This document shows, piece by piece, positions 7,267 through 15,368 of a stretch of 31,779 nucleotides of DNA. The DNA comes from Clostridiaceae bacterium UBA6110. GTDB lineage: Bacteria; Bacillota; Clostridia; Clostridiales; Clostridiaceae. The stretch lies in contig DIWI01000080.1 in the NCBI GenBank assembly GCA_002428415.1, forward strand, positions 1 to 31,779. Direction: 5' to 3'. How positions within the stretch are numbered: the first letter of the stretch is position 1; the number at the start of each line of letters is the position of its first letter. Position numbers and translations under genes: made by a program. The notes beneath the pieces are model-generated. The model was not told where the DNA came from. It was given only the letters and a program-made list of their open reading frames with translations, and did no database searches.

Positions 7267-8208
7267 ATGAGAAGAAACAAAAATTTATTCGCACCAGAAA
7301 GAAGAGGCGGAACCGGCAGGATACTGAGGACCTTTGGCGCAGTCGTGATACTCGGGACTGCAATAGGACTTGGAGTATACTTCCTGTTCGGGAAAGGCTA
7401 CTTCACTTCAAATAAGCCAGTTGTTGTGGACAATACCCAGCCTACCGTTGTTGAGACAGTACCTGTGGTATCCCCTGAGGATCTCGTCAGGAACGGCAAC
7501 CACATTGTTAAGGCTGATGATTATGCGTATGCTACCAAGGATGTCAGGGACTGGATGACCGGAAAGGTGCCATACACCGGAGAAAAGCTGGTATTCCTTA
7601 CCTTTGATGACGGCCCTAATACTGAAAGCACAGCAAAAATCCTTGATGTTCTCAAGGAAGAGGGTGTACCGGGCACATTCTTCGTAATAGGAACGAGTGT
7701 TGAGAAGGCAGGATCAGGAGAAGTCCTAAACAGGATACTTGAGGAAGGCAGTTCAGTTGCCCTCCATACATACAGCCATGTTTACGAGAAGCTTTATCCC
7801 AAGAACACAGGGGATGCTGCATTCATACAGGAAGAGCTTGTGAAGCTTGTCAATGCCATAAGGACAGCTACAGGCAAGGCTGATTTTGACAGCAAGGTAT
7901 TAAGGTACCCTGGCGGACATATGTCATGGAAGGGTATGGACAAGGTTGATGAGGCAATTGGAGGACTGGGAATAGAATATGTGGACTGGAATGCCATAAA
8001 CGGTGATTCCGAGCCGACATCGAGAAGGCCGAAGGACGCTCAGGCAATGGCGGACTTTGTGTTCGACTCACTCAACTACACAAAGATAAAGTCGGTTGTA
8101 GTGGTACTGATGCATGATGCGACAAACAAGCCGCTGACACCGGAGTCGCTGCCGCTTATCATAGCTGAATTCAAGGAACAGGGGTACAAATTCGGTATCT
8201 TAAAATAG
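7267..8208 (+). CDS. Membrane-anchored polysaccharide deacetylase (NodB domain)
   Basis: This 313-residue protein has a short basic N-terminus, one membrane helix (about 23-42) and an external NodB-type carbohydrate esterase 4 domain. All catalytic motifs are present: TFDDGPN (Asp114 base, Asp115 metal), HTYSH (metal His167 and His171), RYPGG, VDWN and LMHD with the catalytic His. It should remove acetyl groups from N-acetylglucosamine or N-acetylmuramic acid of peptidoglycan, which commonly gives lysozyme resistance. GGAGG lies 4 nt before the ATG. The response regulator gene follows after 15 nt, so the deacetylase appears to be the first gene of the two-component operon, possibly its target. 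A weak promoter TTGACC (7166-7171) / TATAGG (7187-7192) is 15 bp apart. Confidence 0.9.
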   Translation: MRRNKNLFAPERRGGTGRILRTFGAVVILGTAIGLGVYFLFGKGYFTSNKPVVVDNTQPTVVETVPVVSPEDLVRNGNHIVKADDYAYATKDVRDWMTGKVPYTGEKLVFLTFDDGPNTESTAKILDVLKEEGVPGTFFVIGTSVEKAGSGEVLNRILEEGSSVALHTYSHVYEKLYPKNTGDAAFIQEELVKLVNAIRTATGKADFDSKVLRYPGGHMSWKGMDKVDEAIGGLGIEYVDWNAINGDSEPTSRRPKDAQAMADFVFDSLNYTKIKSVVVVLMHDATNKPLTPESLPLIIAEFKEQGYKFGILK

Positions 8209-8223
8209 AATGGATGTGATGGT

Positions 8224-8910
8224 ATGAAGATTCTTATTTGCGAAGACGAGTCAAGCATAAGGGCTTTCCTTAAGATAAACTTCGAACGTAACGGATTCTC
8301 AGTGGTTGAGGCAGGCTCAGGAGAGGAAGCCTTGAGGCTTGCTGAGATTGAGAGACCTAAGGTAGTGGTGCTGGATGTCATGCTGCCGGGAATAGACGGC
8401 TTTGAGGTCTGCAGAAGGCTCCGGGAGAAGCACCCGGAAATCGGAATCATCATGCTGACTGCCAAGGGAATGGACATGGACAAGATCACAGGCCTCGAAA
8501 GGGGAGCTGACGACTATGTTGTCAAACCATTCAACCCAACGGAATTCATCCTGAGGACCAAGGCGCTGATCAGGCGTCTTGAGGAAGGGAAGACGGTGAA
8601 GAAGGACGAGTACAAGGTCGAAAGCCAGGGCTTCGTCATGGACAAGTATTCCCAGACCATAATGAAGGACAGCATCGTACTTGACCTCACTCCCAAGGAA
8701 TATGCGCTGATGAGCATCTTCCTCGAAAATCCGAGAAAGGCTTTTTCAAGGGACGAGCTCCTTAACCTAGTGTGGGGCTACGACTTCATAGGAGACCCGA
8801 AGATTGTCGATGTCAACATAAGAAGGCTAAGGGCAAAGGTGGAGGACAATCCGTCAGAACCGGCATTCATAGAGACCGTATGGGGCACAGGCTACAGGTG
8901 GTCAAGATAG
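8224..8910 (+). CDS. OmpR/PhoB-family response regulator
   Basis: The 228-residue protein has an N-terminal receiver domain with the acidic pocket EDE (7-9), phosphoacceptor Asp51 in VVVLDVMLPG, Thr79 in IIMLTAKG and Lys101 in VVKPF. A C-terminal winged-helix domain follows, with DLTPKEYALM, NPRKAFSRDELL and the final VWGTGYRW. It is a transcription factor activated by the kinase encoded just downstream. It lies 15 nt behind the deacetylase gene. A hairpin with a short T run separates it from the kinase gene, which could lower kinase expression relative to the regulator. Confidence 0.95.
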   Translation: MKILICEDESSIRAFLKINFERNGFSVVEAGSGEEALRLAEIERPKVVVLDVMLPGIDGFEVCRRLREKHPEIGIIMLTAKGMDMDKITGLERGADDYVVKPFNPTEFILRTKALIRRLEEGKTVKKDEYKVESQGFVMDKYSQTIMKDSIVLDLTPKEYALMSIFLENPRKAFSRDELLNLVWGYDFIGDPKIVDVNIRRLRAKVEDNPSEPAFIETVWGTGYRWSR

Positions 8911-8916
8911 GCAAGC

Positions 8917-8948
8917 GGAAACCAAAGCGATGCTCTTGGTTTCCTTTT
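8917..8948 (+). terminator. Terminator-like hairpin between regulator and kinase genes
   Basis: GGAAACCAA (8917-8925) pairs with TTGGTTTCC (8936-8944), extended inside by AGC/GCT, and is followed by TTTTGG. The T run is short, so it probably attenuates rather than stops transcription into the kinase gene. Confidence 0.55.
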
Positions 8949-8983
8949 GGCATTAAGAAGAAACTGACAAAGAGGTGCATGAA

Positions 8984-10402
8984 TTGGGAAGGTACAACAG
9001 CCTGAAGAACAGGATGGCAAGGAACTACATGATAATAATCTTCATTTCGGTGTTCGTCACTGAATTTGCCACCATGCTCCTTCTTCAGGAATATTTCTAC
9101 AACAACATAAGGACTACCCTGGAGAACCAGCTGAGGATATCAGCGGATTTCTATGAAAGGTACTTTTCCGACCAGAGCCTTGAGGACAATGTCTACGGTG
9201 ATGTGGACGCATTCTGGAAGCAGACTGACGCCGAGGTTCAGATAATAAACCTTGATTCGGTTGTGATACTGGACTCCCAGGGAACAAGGCCCAAGGGGCC
9301 AAGGGAAGAGAAGGACATAACGGCAGCTCTTTCAGGAGGTACTGATTACCTCATATTCAACAAGGAGGGGACAGGCCAGAAGGTAATGGCAGTCTCATAC
9401 CCTCTCAGCGATGGCTCAGGCATAGTCGGAGCCCTTCGGTTCATAACCTCAATGAAGGATGTGGACAGGACACTGAGGGTCATTGCACTGAACTTCGGGC
9501 TGTTCGCAATTGTCGTGGTTGCTGTAACAGCGGCAATAAGCCAGTTCCTGTCAAAGAAGATAATAAGGCCAATCGAGGAGCTTACTGCAACCGCTGAGGA
9601 GATATCCTCCGGGAACTATAACGTTGTCAGCAGGAAATACAATGATGACGAGGTCGGAAAGCTTTCCGACACCTTCAACTACATGACCAGGGAAATCAGG
9701 AAGAAGGATGCCCTGAAGAATGACTTCATATCATCCGTATCCCATGAGCTGAGGACTCCGCTCACTGCCATAAAGGGCTGGGCCATAACCTTAAAGGATG
9801 AGAGCACCGACAGGCAGCTTCTGTCAGACGGGCTGGACATAATATCAAATGAGACAGACAGGCTTAAGAATATGGTGGAGGAGCTACTCGACTTTTCGAA
9901 GTTCGTATCAGGCAAGATAACCCTTGACCTTGAGAAGGTCGACATAACAAGGCTATTCGACTTCATCTGGAAGAACATGGAGGACAGGGCAAACAGGGAA
10001 GGCAAGAGATTCAAGGTCAACAGGAAGGACAACATGGGATTCATTACAGCCGACGCCAACAGGCTGAAGCAGGTGTTCATAAACCTCATAGACAATGCCT
10101 TCAAATTTACCGGACCTGGCGGAGAGATAACAGTATCGATGGAGAAGACTGAAAAACATCTGGACTTCATTGTCGCTGATAACGGCATTGGTATTGGTTC
10201 TGAGGATATTGACAAGGTCAAGGAGAAGTTCTTCAAGGGAAAGACTTCAAATTCATCGAATGGGATAGGGCTTTCAATCTGCGATGAGATAGCGAAGCTG
10301 CACGGCGGAGAACTCGTGATAAAGAGCGAAGTGGGAAAGGGAACCGAGATAAGGATGAGGATTCCCTTAAAGGGAGTGGTGACTTATGAAAAGAATAATT
10401 AG
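8984..10402 (+). CDS. Membrane sensor histidine kinase
   Basis: The 472-residue kinase has membrane helix 1 (about 14-36), an external sensor region of roughly 125 residues, membrane helix 2 (about 165-188), a HAMP linker (190-241), a HisKA domain with SVSHELRTPL (phosphorylated His254), and an ATPase domain with N box VFINLIDNAFKF, G1 DNGIGIG, F box EKFFKG and G2 NGIGLSIC. It should phosphorylate the OmpR-type regulator encoded upstream in response to an envelope signal. A GTG at 8975 is in frame, but AGAGGTG placed 6 nt before the TTG at 8984 makes the latter the better start. The 3' end overlaps the following lipoprotein gene by 17 nt, indicating translational coupling. Confidence 0.92.
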   Translation: MGRYNSLKNRMARNYMIIIFISVFVTEFATMLLLQEYFYNNIRTTLENQLRISADFYERYFSDQSLEDNVYGDVDAFWKQTDAEVQIINLDSVVILDSQGTRPKGPREEKDITAALSGGTDYLIFNKEGTGQKVMAVSYPLSDGSGIVGALRFITSMKDVDRTLRVIALNFGLFAIVVVAVTAAISQFLSKKIIRPIEELTATAEEISSGNYNVVSRKYNDDEVGKLSDTFNYMTREIRKKDALKNDFISSVSHELRTPLTAIKGWAITLKDESTDRQLLSDGLDIISNETDRLKNMVEELLDFSKFVSGKITLDLEKVDITRLFDFIWKNMEDRANREGKRFKVNRKDNMGFITADANRLKQVFINLIDNAFKFTGPGGEITVSMEKTEKHLDFIVADNGIGIGSEDIDKVKEKFFKGKTSNSSNGIGLSICDEIAKLHGGELVIKSEVGKGTEIRMRIPLKGVVTYEKNN

Positions 10403-11909
10403 AGTAATCACCACGGTTATTAAGCCAATAACCTTGATGGCTTGTACACTCATGCTATTCGGTTGCTCTATGGGCATCTCGGGTAACGAGAGGGTTGTGC
10501 ATGCCCCTGAACCTGCGAAGCTTGAAATAGAAGGAAGCTACAGTTACCTTTCAGTTGTGCCCCTTGAAGGGACAGCTGAAATAAGCGAATCTGACTACAA
10601 GAGCCTTACCGCATATTTCGATACGAGAGAAGCCAGGGTCGGCAGTGAAATTGTAAAGACACCTGAATATAAGGTGAAGCTTGTCAATGTGTTTGATTTC
10701 CTGCTGAACAGGTACAGGCTAAATCCATCCAGACTTAACCTCAAGGACGGCGAGATGGAGGTTTACGACATCAGTACGGAGAATAAGTCATTCTATCAGG
10801 TCTTCAGCCTGGAGAAGGACATGATCGGGATAATACAGGGGAAGAACTTCATTAAGCTTGTCAGGAGCGGAGATGCCATACAGACCTCTGAAAAGACATC
10901 AGGAGCTGCTCCGGAAATGGATATGGCCTTCGACTCATCCAGCAAGGGAATGAACTATCAGCCGAAGGCAGGAGTGCTCATAGGTCTTAAGTCAGAGAGG
11001 ACAGAGGATGAAGGCTCAGCATACAGGACTCTCTGGATATACAGCACCGGTGAATTCCAGAATGCATACGAGGTTCGTGACATCTTGTTTCCGAGGAAGG
11101 AGTTCATGCTGCTTTCCGTACAAAGATACATTGAGGAGAGCAAGGTTTACGAGTCACTGCTGATAAAGCCTGCAGGAAGGCAGGTAATAACGGAGAACGA
11201 GCTGGGAACGCCTATAGTGACAGCCGAAAGGTTCATAGACGTCGGCTTTGTCGGGAACGACTATATCGGAATCACCCAGGGGACAAGCATTTCAAATGCG
11301 GACATGAGTTTGCCGTACCAGAAGATCCTGGCTGTTGACAACTATACTGAGTACAGGGGTGTCAACATAACCGAGATCGCAGGCGAAGAGGGAATGGAAG
11401 CCCTGAAAAGCTCATATGAAAGTGAGAGCATAAGGGACAGCTCAATTGAAGCCATGGGAGGAAGCATCGGGAACCTTTCTGAAAGCCTCGCCATGGAGAG
11501 GCGAAACGGTCACTGGGTGCTGACTGCAAGGCTTAATTCTGCCAGGGAGCCGGCGAAGGCATATAAAGACATTACAGTCTCACTTATCCCACCTGCAAAG
11601 CTTGTCACATATGATGAGCTGCAGGTTTCATGGAGCAGGATAAAGGAAATGGTTCCTGAAGCCAAGGATGTCATAAATGCTCCGGGAAACGCGTTCGTAA
11701 TAGTCAGGACTCCAAGGTATCTCATCATGTTCATGTATGACGAGAATATGAACCTCTCAGCGAAGCCTGCCATGACCATAGCGGTGGATGATGATGAGGA
11801 GATAATAATGGCTGAATGGGCCCGCGGAGACTTCGTGGACAGATGGACTGAGACAGCAGCTTCAACAGGCGTCAAGGTGCAGCCGGAAGTCAGTGTTAAG
11901 GACAATTGA
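10386..11909 (+). CDS. Unknown lipoprotein coupled to the two-component system
   Basis: The 507-residue protein has a basic N-terminus, a hydrophobic stretch and the lipobox LFGC, giving a lipidated Cys27. The rest is soluble and beta-rich without cysteine or recognisable enzymatic motif. Its start lies inside the kinase gene with GGGAGTGGTG just upstream, so its translation is tied to the kinase. Such gene order is common for extracytoplasmic accessory lipoproteins that modulate the sensor kinase, as known for YycH/YycI and similar partners, although those are not lipoproteins and I see no clear homology. Function is therefore inferred from context only. A lipid kinase gene follows after 115 nt. 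Confidence 0.8.
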   Translation: MKRIIRVITTVIKPITLMACTLMLFGCSMGISGNERVVHAPEPAKLEIEGSYSYLSVVPLEGTAEISESDYKSLTAYFDTREARVGSEIVKTPEYKVKLVNVFDFLLNRYRLNPSRLNLKDGEMEVYDISTENKSFYQVFSLEKDMIGIIQGKNFIKLVRSGDAIQTSEKTSGAAPEMDMAFDSSSKGMNYQPKAGVLIGLKSERTEDEGSAYRTLWIYSTGEFQNAYEVRDILFPRKEFMLLSVQRYIEESKVYESLLIKPAGRQVITENELGTPIVTAERFIDVGFVGNDYIGITQGTSISNADMSLPYQKILAVDNYTEYRGVNITEIAGEEGMEALKSSYESESIRDSSIEAMGGSIGNLSESLAMERRNGHWVLTARLNSAREPAKAYKDITVSLIPPAKLVTYDELQVSWSRIKEMVPEAKDVINAPGNAFVIVRTPRYLIMFMYDENMNLSAKPAMTIAVDDDEEIIMAEWARGDFVDRWTETAASTGVKVQPEVSVKDN

Positions 11910-11936
11910 AAAAAGCCTTAAATATTGATTAACACA

Positions 11937-11994
11937 TTTGAAGGTCTGCATAAGATGCTATACTTGAGGAAGAGATCCGCAAAGGTATTGCGGA
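11937..11994 (+). promoter_or_regulatory. Possible promoter and leader hairpin of the lipid kinase gene
   Basis: TTTGAA (11937-11942) - 16 bp - TATACT (11959-11964) could be a promoter. A 7-bp hairpin follows (TCCGCAA at 11976-11982, TTGCGGA at 11988-11994, 5-nt loop) in the leader, with no T tract. Its role is uncertain. Confidence 0.4.
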
Positions 11995-12024
11995 ATACAA
12001 AAATAACGGATTTGGTGGTAATTT

Positions 12025-12942
12025 ATGAGTCCCGTAAAGCATTTGTTCATAGTTAACCCGGCTGCAGGCAACGGAATAGCTCTCAGGATGGCAAGGACCA
12101 TCGGTAAGCTCTTCAGGGAGCTGAAGCAGAAATACAAGGATATAGATTACGAGATAGTCTTTACAAGATATGAGGGGCATGCGACTGAAATAGCCAGGGA
12201 CTTTTCGTCCACTGGAGACTACCGCATATATGCCGTCGGCGGCGACGGAACGCTTAATGAGGTCCTGAACGGAATGGTAGGGACAGGTTCTACCCTTGCA
12301 TGCATTCCGGGAGGATCCGGAAATGACTTCATAAAGTCAGTGGTCAAGAAGTTCGACAGGAGGAGGATCCTCCTCGACACAATCCTTGGGACTGAAAAGG
12401 AAGTCGACTTAGGGATGGCTGACGACAGGTATTTTCTGAACATCGCGTCACTTGGCTTTGACGCCAATGTGGTAAAGAATGCAGAAAAATACAAGACAGG
12501 ACCTATTGTTCCAAATAAAATCTCGTATCTTCTGAGCGTCATCTCAACAGCAATGGACATCAAGCCTGAGAAGGTGAGGATAATTGCCGACGGAGAGGTC
12601 TTCGACGAAGAAGTTTTCATGGTGGCCGTTGCAAACGGAAAGTACTATGGCGGCGGAATAAAGATAGCGCCTCTGGCTGATATAAACGACGGGCTTCTTG
12701 ATGTCCTTATAGTCACTGACATCGACAGGGCGAAGGTCATGAAGTTCCTGCCATTGGCGATTGCGGGAAAGCATATGGGACTGCCGGAGCTTCAGTACAG
12801 AAGATGCAAAAGGGTAGAGATAGTCGCTGAGGAGCCGGTATACATCAATGTGGACGGCGAGCTTGCTGCAAGGAAACAGGTTGTATTCTCAATCGCAGAC
12901 AAGAAGATAAAGATGGTTTTCCCAAGGGAAACAGAAGAATAG
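12025..12942 (+). CDS. Diacylglycerol kinase-family lipid kinase
   Basis: This 305-residue soluble protein belongs to the DagK/YegS/sphingosine-kinase fold. The nucleotide-binding region shows FIVNPAAGNG (8-17), the diagnostic VGGDGTLNEVLNG (71-83) and PGGSGNDF (95-102). The C-terminal half has YGGGIKIAP and NVDGE near residue 275. It phosphorylates diacylglycerol or a related lipid with ATP, recycling diacylglycerol released by cell-envelope polymer synthesis; the exact substrate cannot be told by eye. Its position behind the envelope two-component operon fits a role in membrane lipid turnover. GGTGG lies before the ATG. A strong terminator follows. Confidence 0.88.
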   Translation: MSPVKHLFIVNPAAGNGIALRMARTIGKLFRELKQKYKDIDYEIVFTRYEGHATEIARDFSSTGDYRIYAVGGDGTLNEVLNGMVGTGSTLACIPGGSGNDFIKSVVKKFDRRRILLDTILGTEKEVDLGMADDRYFLNIASLGFDANVVKNAEKYKTGPIVPNKISYLLSVISTAMDIKPEKVRIIADGEVFDEEVFMVAVANGKYYGGGIKIAPLADINDGLLDVLIVTDIDRAKVMKFLPLAIAGKHMGLPELQYRRCKRVEIVAEEPVYINVDGELAARKQVVFSIADKKIKMVFPRETEE

Positions 12943-12953
12943 GCACTTAAAAG

Positions 12954-13015
12954 CGGATCTTAGCTTTAAAGGATGCAGTAAACTGCACTTTTCAAAGCAT
13001 TGGATCCGTTTTTTT
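12954..13015 (+). terminator. Terminator after the lipid kinase gene
   Basis: CGGATC (12954-12959) pairs with GATCCG (13003-13008). Inside it GCTTT pairs with AAAGC and TGCAG with CTGCA. A run of seven T follows the outer stem. Confidence 0.8.
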
Positions 13016-13040
13016 GCGGTTTTTTTAACTACTTTGGTTT

Positions 13041-13069
13041 TTGTTAACAATTTTGTGGTTAAATATATA
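13041..13069 (+). promoter_or_regulatory. Promoter of the small protein gene
   Basis: TTGTTA (13041-13046) - 17 bp - TATATA (13064-13069), with a predicted start about 20 nt before the GTG at 13097. The -35 box is part of the 10-bp palindrome TTGTTAACAA (13041-13050), which might also bind a regulator. Confidence 0.65.
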
Positions 13070-13096
13070 CATAAGACTATCGTGGAGGTAGGAAAA

Positions 13097-13558
13097 GTGA
13101 AGGTCAAAAAGAACGCAAACAAGGCAGGAAGGACCATTGGAAGAGCCCTGAGCGCCACGGTGGAATTCACCGGTGACGCAATTGGGCTTGCAGCGCTGAG
13201 GATGGACAGGAAGGAACTGGCATACAAGGCTATTACAGGCTCCAGGACAGTAGGGGAGGAAGGCAGGAAATTCATAGAGACCACCTTCAATGCAGCAGGT
13301 GAGCTCCTGGAGGAAGCCGTTTCAGAAATCAATGTTGAAGACCTGAAGGAAAAGGTCGGCAAGGCAAAAGAGAGTGTAAGCCACATCACCATAGACATCA
13401 AAGATGCTATAATGGAGAAGGCAGGCGCATTATCAAGAACCGAGACAAGGATATACGGTGATTCAAGCCATTTCTATGGCGAAAGCGACAAGATTGAGCC
13501 TGAAGGCGAGGAAGAATCCGGAGGAATCCGGTTTGAGCTCGGAAGGGATGATGACTGA
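13097..13558 (+). CDS. Small helical protein of unknown function
   Basis: The protein has 153 residues. The first 25 are strongly basic (KVKKNANKAGRTIGRAL), the middle is Ala/Glu/Lys-rich and probably alpha-helical (residues 10-115), and the end is acidic (EPEGEEESGG ... GRDDD). There is neither a signal peptide nor a membrane segment, and no cysteine. Such amphipathic helices occur in surface-binding proteins, but I do not recognise a family. The frame extends to 13034, but GTG at 13097 has GGAGG at 8-nt spacing and follows the promoter at 13041-13069 at a sensible distance. The aldolase gene follows after 61 nt without a terminator, so they may be cotranscribed. Confidence 0.7.
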   Translation: MKVKKNANKAGRTIGRALSATVEFTGDAIGLAALRMDRKELAYKAITGSRTVGEEGRKFIETTFNAAGELLEEAVSEINVEDLKEKVGKAKESVSHITIDIKDAIMEKAGALSRTETRIYGDSSHFYGESDKIEPEGEEESGGIRFELGRDDD

Positions 13559-13573
13559 ATCCGTTAAAATTGC

Positions 13574-13594
13574 TATCTATAAGTAATATAGATA
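13574..13594. promoter_or_regulatory. Perfect dyad upstream of the aldolase gene
   Basis: TATCTATA (13574-13581) and TATAGATA (13587-13594) form an exact 8-bp inverted repeat with a 5-nt gap, 25 nt before the ATG. It could be an operator or a leader hairpin. I cannot assign a regulator. Confidence 0.5.
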
Positions 13595-13619
13595 TCCCAA
13601 AACCAAGGAGGTAATGTAA

Positions 13620-14552
13620 ATGGCACTAGTAACTTCAACCGAAATGTTCAAGAAGGCGTATGCAGGACAGTATGCGATAGGAGCCTTCAATGTCAACAAC
13701 ATGGAGATAATCCAGGGAATAGTTGATGCTGCAAAGCAGGAAAAGTCAGCTATAATTCTCCAGGTATCTGCAGGTGCGAGGAAGTATGCGAATCCTATAT
13801 ACCTGAGGAAGCTTGTAGAAGCAGCAATCGAAGATTCAGGTCTGGACATAGTTCTCCATCTTGACCATGGTGACAGCGCGGAAATGTGCAAGAAGTGCGT
13901 TGATGACGGATTCACATCAGTCATGATCGATGCTTCACATCATTCATTTGAAGAGAATATCAGGATAACCAAGGAAGTCGTAGAGTACGCACACAGCAAG
14001 GGCGTAGTCGTAGAGGCTGAGCTTGGAAGACTGGCAGGTGTTGAAGATGCAGTCAACGTAAGCAAGGAAGACGCATCCTACACCGATCCTGACCAGGCTG
14101 TGGAGTTCGTACAGAGAACAGGTATAGACTCACTTGCAATCGCCATAGGAACAAGCCATGGTGCATACAAGTTCAAGGGAGAGCCGAAGCTCGACTTCGC
14201 AAGGCTTGAGGTAATAACGAACCTTCTTCCGAATTTCCCTCTTGTTCTTCATGGAGCATCGACAGTTCTCCCAGAGTTCGTAGAGCTCTGCAACAAGTAC
14301 GGCGGAAACATCCCCGGAGCGCAGGGAGTTCCTGAGCACATGCTGAGACAGGCTTCAAAGCTTGGAGTATGCAAGATAAATATAGACACTGACCTGAGGC
14401 TCGCAATGACTGCTGCAATCAGAAGGCACCTTGTTGAGAACCCATCTGACTTCGACCCAAGGAAGTATCTCGGGCCGGCAAGGGATGCTATACAGGGAAT
14501 GGTTCAGCACAAGATAAAGAACGTACTCGGTTCAAGCAACTCAATGCTATAA
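13620..14552 (+). CDS. fba: Class II fructose-bisphosphate aldolase
   Basis: This zinc enzyme of glycolysis and gluconeogenesis interconverts fructose 1,6-bisphosphate with dihydroxyacetone phosphate and glyceraldehyde 3-phosphate. The 310-residue length is usual for the class II clostridial form. GAFNVNN is near 21-27; HLDHGD carries the proton-relay Asp82 and zinc ligand His83; further zinc ligands are His180 in GTSHGAYKF and His211 in VLHGAST; EAELG is at 132-136 and NIDTDLR near 265. The gene has an AAGGAGG ribosome site and ends in a strong terminator. Codon choice is strongly biased, as expected for a highly expressed gene. Confidence 0.95.
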   Translation: MALVTSTEMFKKAYAGQYAIGAFNVNNMEIIQGIVDAAKQEKSAIILQVSAGARKYANPIYLRKLVEAAIEDSGLDIVLHLDHGDSAEMCKKCVDDGFTSVMIDASHHSFEENIRITKEVVEYAHSKGVVVEAELGRLAGVEDAVNVSKEDASYTDPDQAVEFVQRTGIDSLAIAIGTSHGAYKFKGEPKLDFARLEVITNLLPNFPLVLHGASTVLPEFVELCNKYGGNIPGAQGVPEHMLRQASKLGVCKINIDTDLRLAMTAAIRRHLVENPSDFDPRKYLGPARDAIQGMVQHKIKNVLGSSNSML

Positions 14553-14572
14553 GAAGAGAATCAGACAGAAAT

Positions 14573-14604
14573 AAAAAACTTCCGCTTTTTGCGGAAGTTT
14601 TTTT
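14573..14604. terminator. Bidirectional terminator after fba
   Basis: ACTTCCGC (14578-14585) pairs with GCGGAAGT (14591-14598), extended by A/T pairs, with seven T on the plus strand and six A on the other side. It also lies at the end of the converging membrane protein gene. Confidence 0.9.
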
Positions 14605-14607
14605 AAG

Positions 14608-15168
14608 TTACTGGCTCTTTTTCTGGTTTTCGCTGTCCCTTGGCCTGTAGGTTGAATCCTTGTACTCTGCTGGCTTCTTTGCGATGAGGTATACGCCTGC
14701 CATGATCACAGCAAGGGATGTAAGCGACCCTGCGGTAAGCCAAACAGGAAGCTCACCAGTATACCTGCTGATTCCAAGAAGGACTCCAATTAGTATCAGC
14801 GCAAGTGAGACAACCAGCAGTCCCCTGTCCCTTGGCTTTGCAACATAGAACTGGAGAAGCGCTGCGCCTGTCACCGCTATCATGACCGGACCTGTCATAC
14901 CCGGAATGATGTCGAGGAATTCACGCAGCAGAAGGAACGTACCCATGCCTGTGAGAATGCCTCCGGGAATAAGTACTCCGGGATCCCTTCCCTTCAGCTT
15001 GTCTCCTGCGAAGTAGTCTATCTCCATGAACAGTCCCGGCAGAAGTATGAATAGCGGCCAAAGGTTCCTGACTCCAAAAAATCCGTTGAGGAAAACTGAG
15101 TTGTAAAATGCCGCGCTTCCGACTATCACGAGGATCAATCCTATATAGTAATTCGACTTGTTTTTCAT
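14608..15168 (-). CDS. Integral membrane protein of unknown function
   Basis: The 186-residue protein has about six hydrophobic stretches: near 6-24, 31-46, 61-82, 88-104, 113-130 and 138-159, ending in a charged tail (KKPAEYKDSTYRPRDSENQKKSQ region). The segment NLWPLFILLPGLFMEIDYF resembles the membrane part found in LiaF/LiaI-like and related Firmicute envelope-stress proteins, but no soluble domain follows. The frame extends to 15204. ATG at 15168 has AGGGGGGG 7 nt upstream and begins directly at the first membrane segment, so it is used. The gene is divergent from the hut operon and converges on fba. Confidence 0.75.
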   Translation of the reverse strand: MKNKSNYYIGLILVIVGSAAFYNSVFLNGFFGVRNLWPLFILLPGLFMEIDYFAGDKLKGRDPGVLIPGGILTGMGTFLLLREFLDIIPGMTGPVMIAVTGAALLQFYVAKPRDRGLLVVSLALILIGVLLGISRYTGELPVWLTAGSLTSLAVIMAGVYLIAKKPAEYKDSTYRPRDSENQKKSQ

Positions 15169-15267
15169 TTTCGTACCCCCCCTGATGCAATCGCACCCTT
15201 TCATGACTACATTTTATCAGTCTCATTTTAAACAGGGCGGTTTTTAATTGAAATTTAACTCTTCAAC

Positions 15268-15337
15268 ATTAAGCAAAGCCTTAATAAGCTGATGACTCCT
15301 GTAAAGCTTTTACATGTCCTGTCGGATGGATTACAAT
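15268..15337 (+). promoter_or_regulatory. hut operon promoter with catabolite-site-like dyad
   Basis: A promoter TTTACA (15309-15314) - 17 bp - TACAAT (15332-15337) starts the urocanate operon. TGTAA-AGCT-TTTACA (15300-15314) covers the -35 box. It resembles CcpA cre sites with TGTAA/TTTACA half-sites and a variable gap as described in clostridia. A second dyad, ATTAAG-N6-CTTAAT (15268-15285), lies just upstream. Regulation by CcpA or a hut-specific factor is inference. Confidence 0.65.
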
Positions 15338-15368
15338 GTAAGTAGCGAAAAAAGAAGAGGTGTGTCTT

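Noticed and set aside
9679..10236. Minus-strand open frame (185 codons) opposite the histidine kinase
   Set aside because: It is a Ser/Leu-rich antisense shadow of the kinase's catalytic region.
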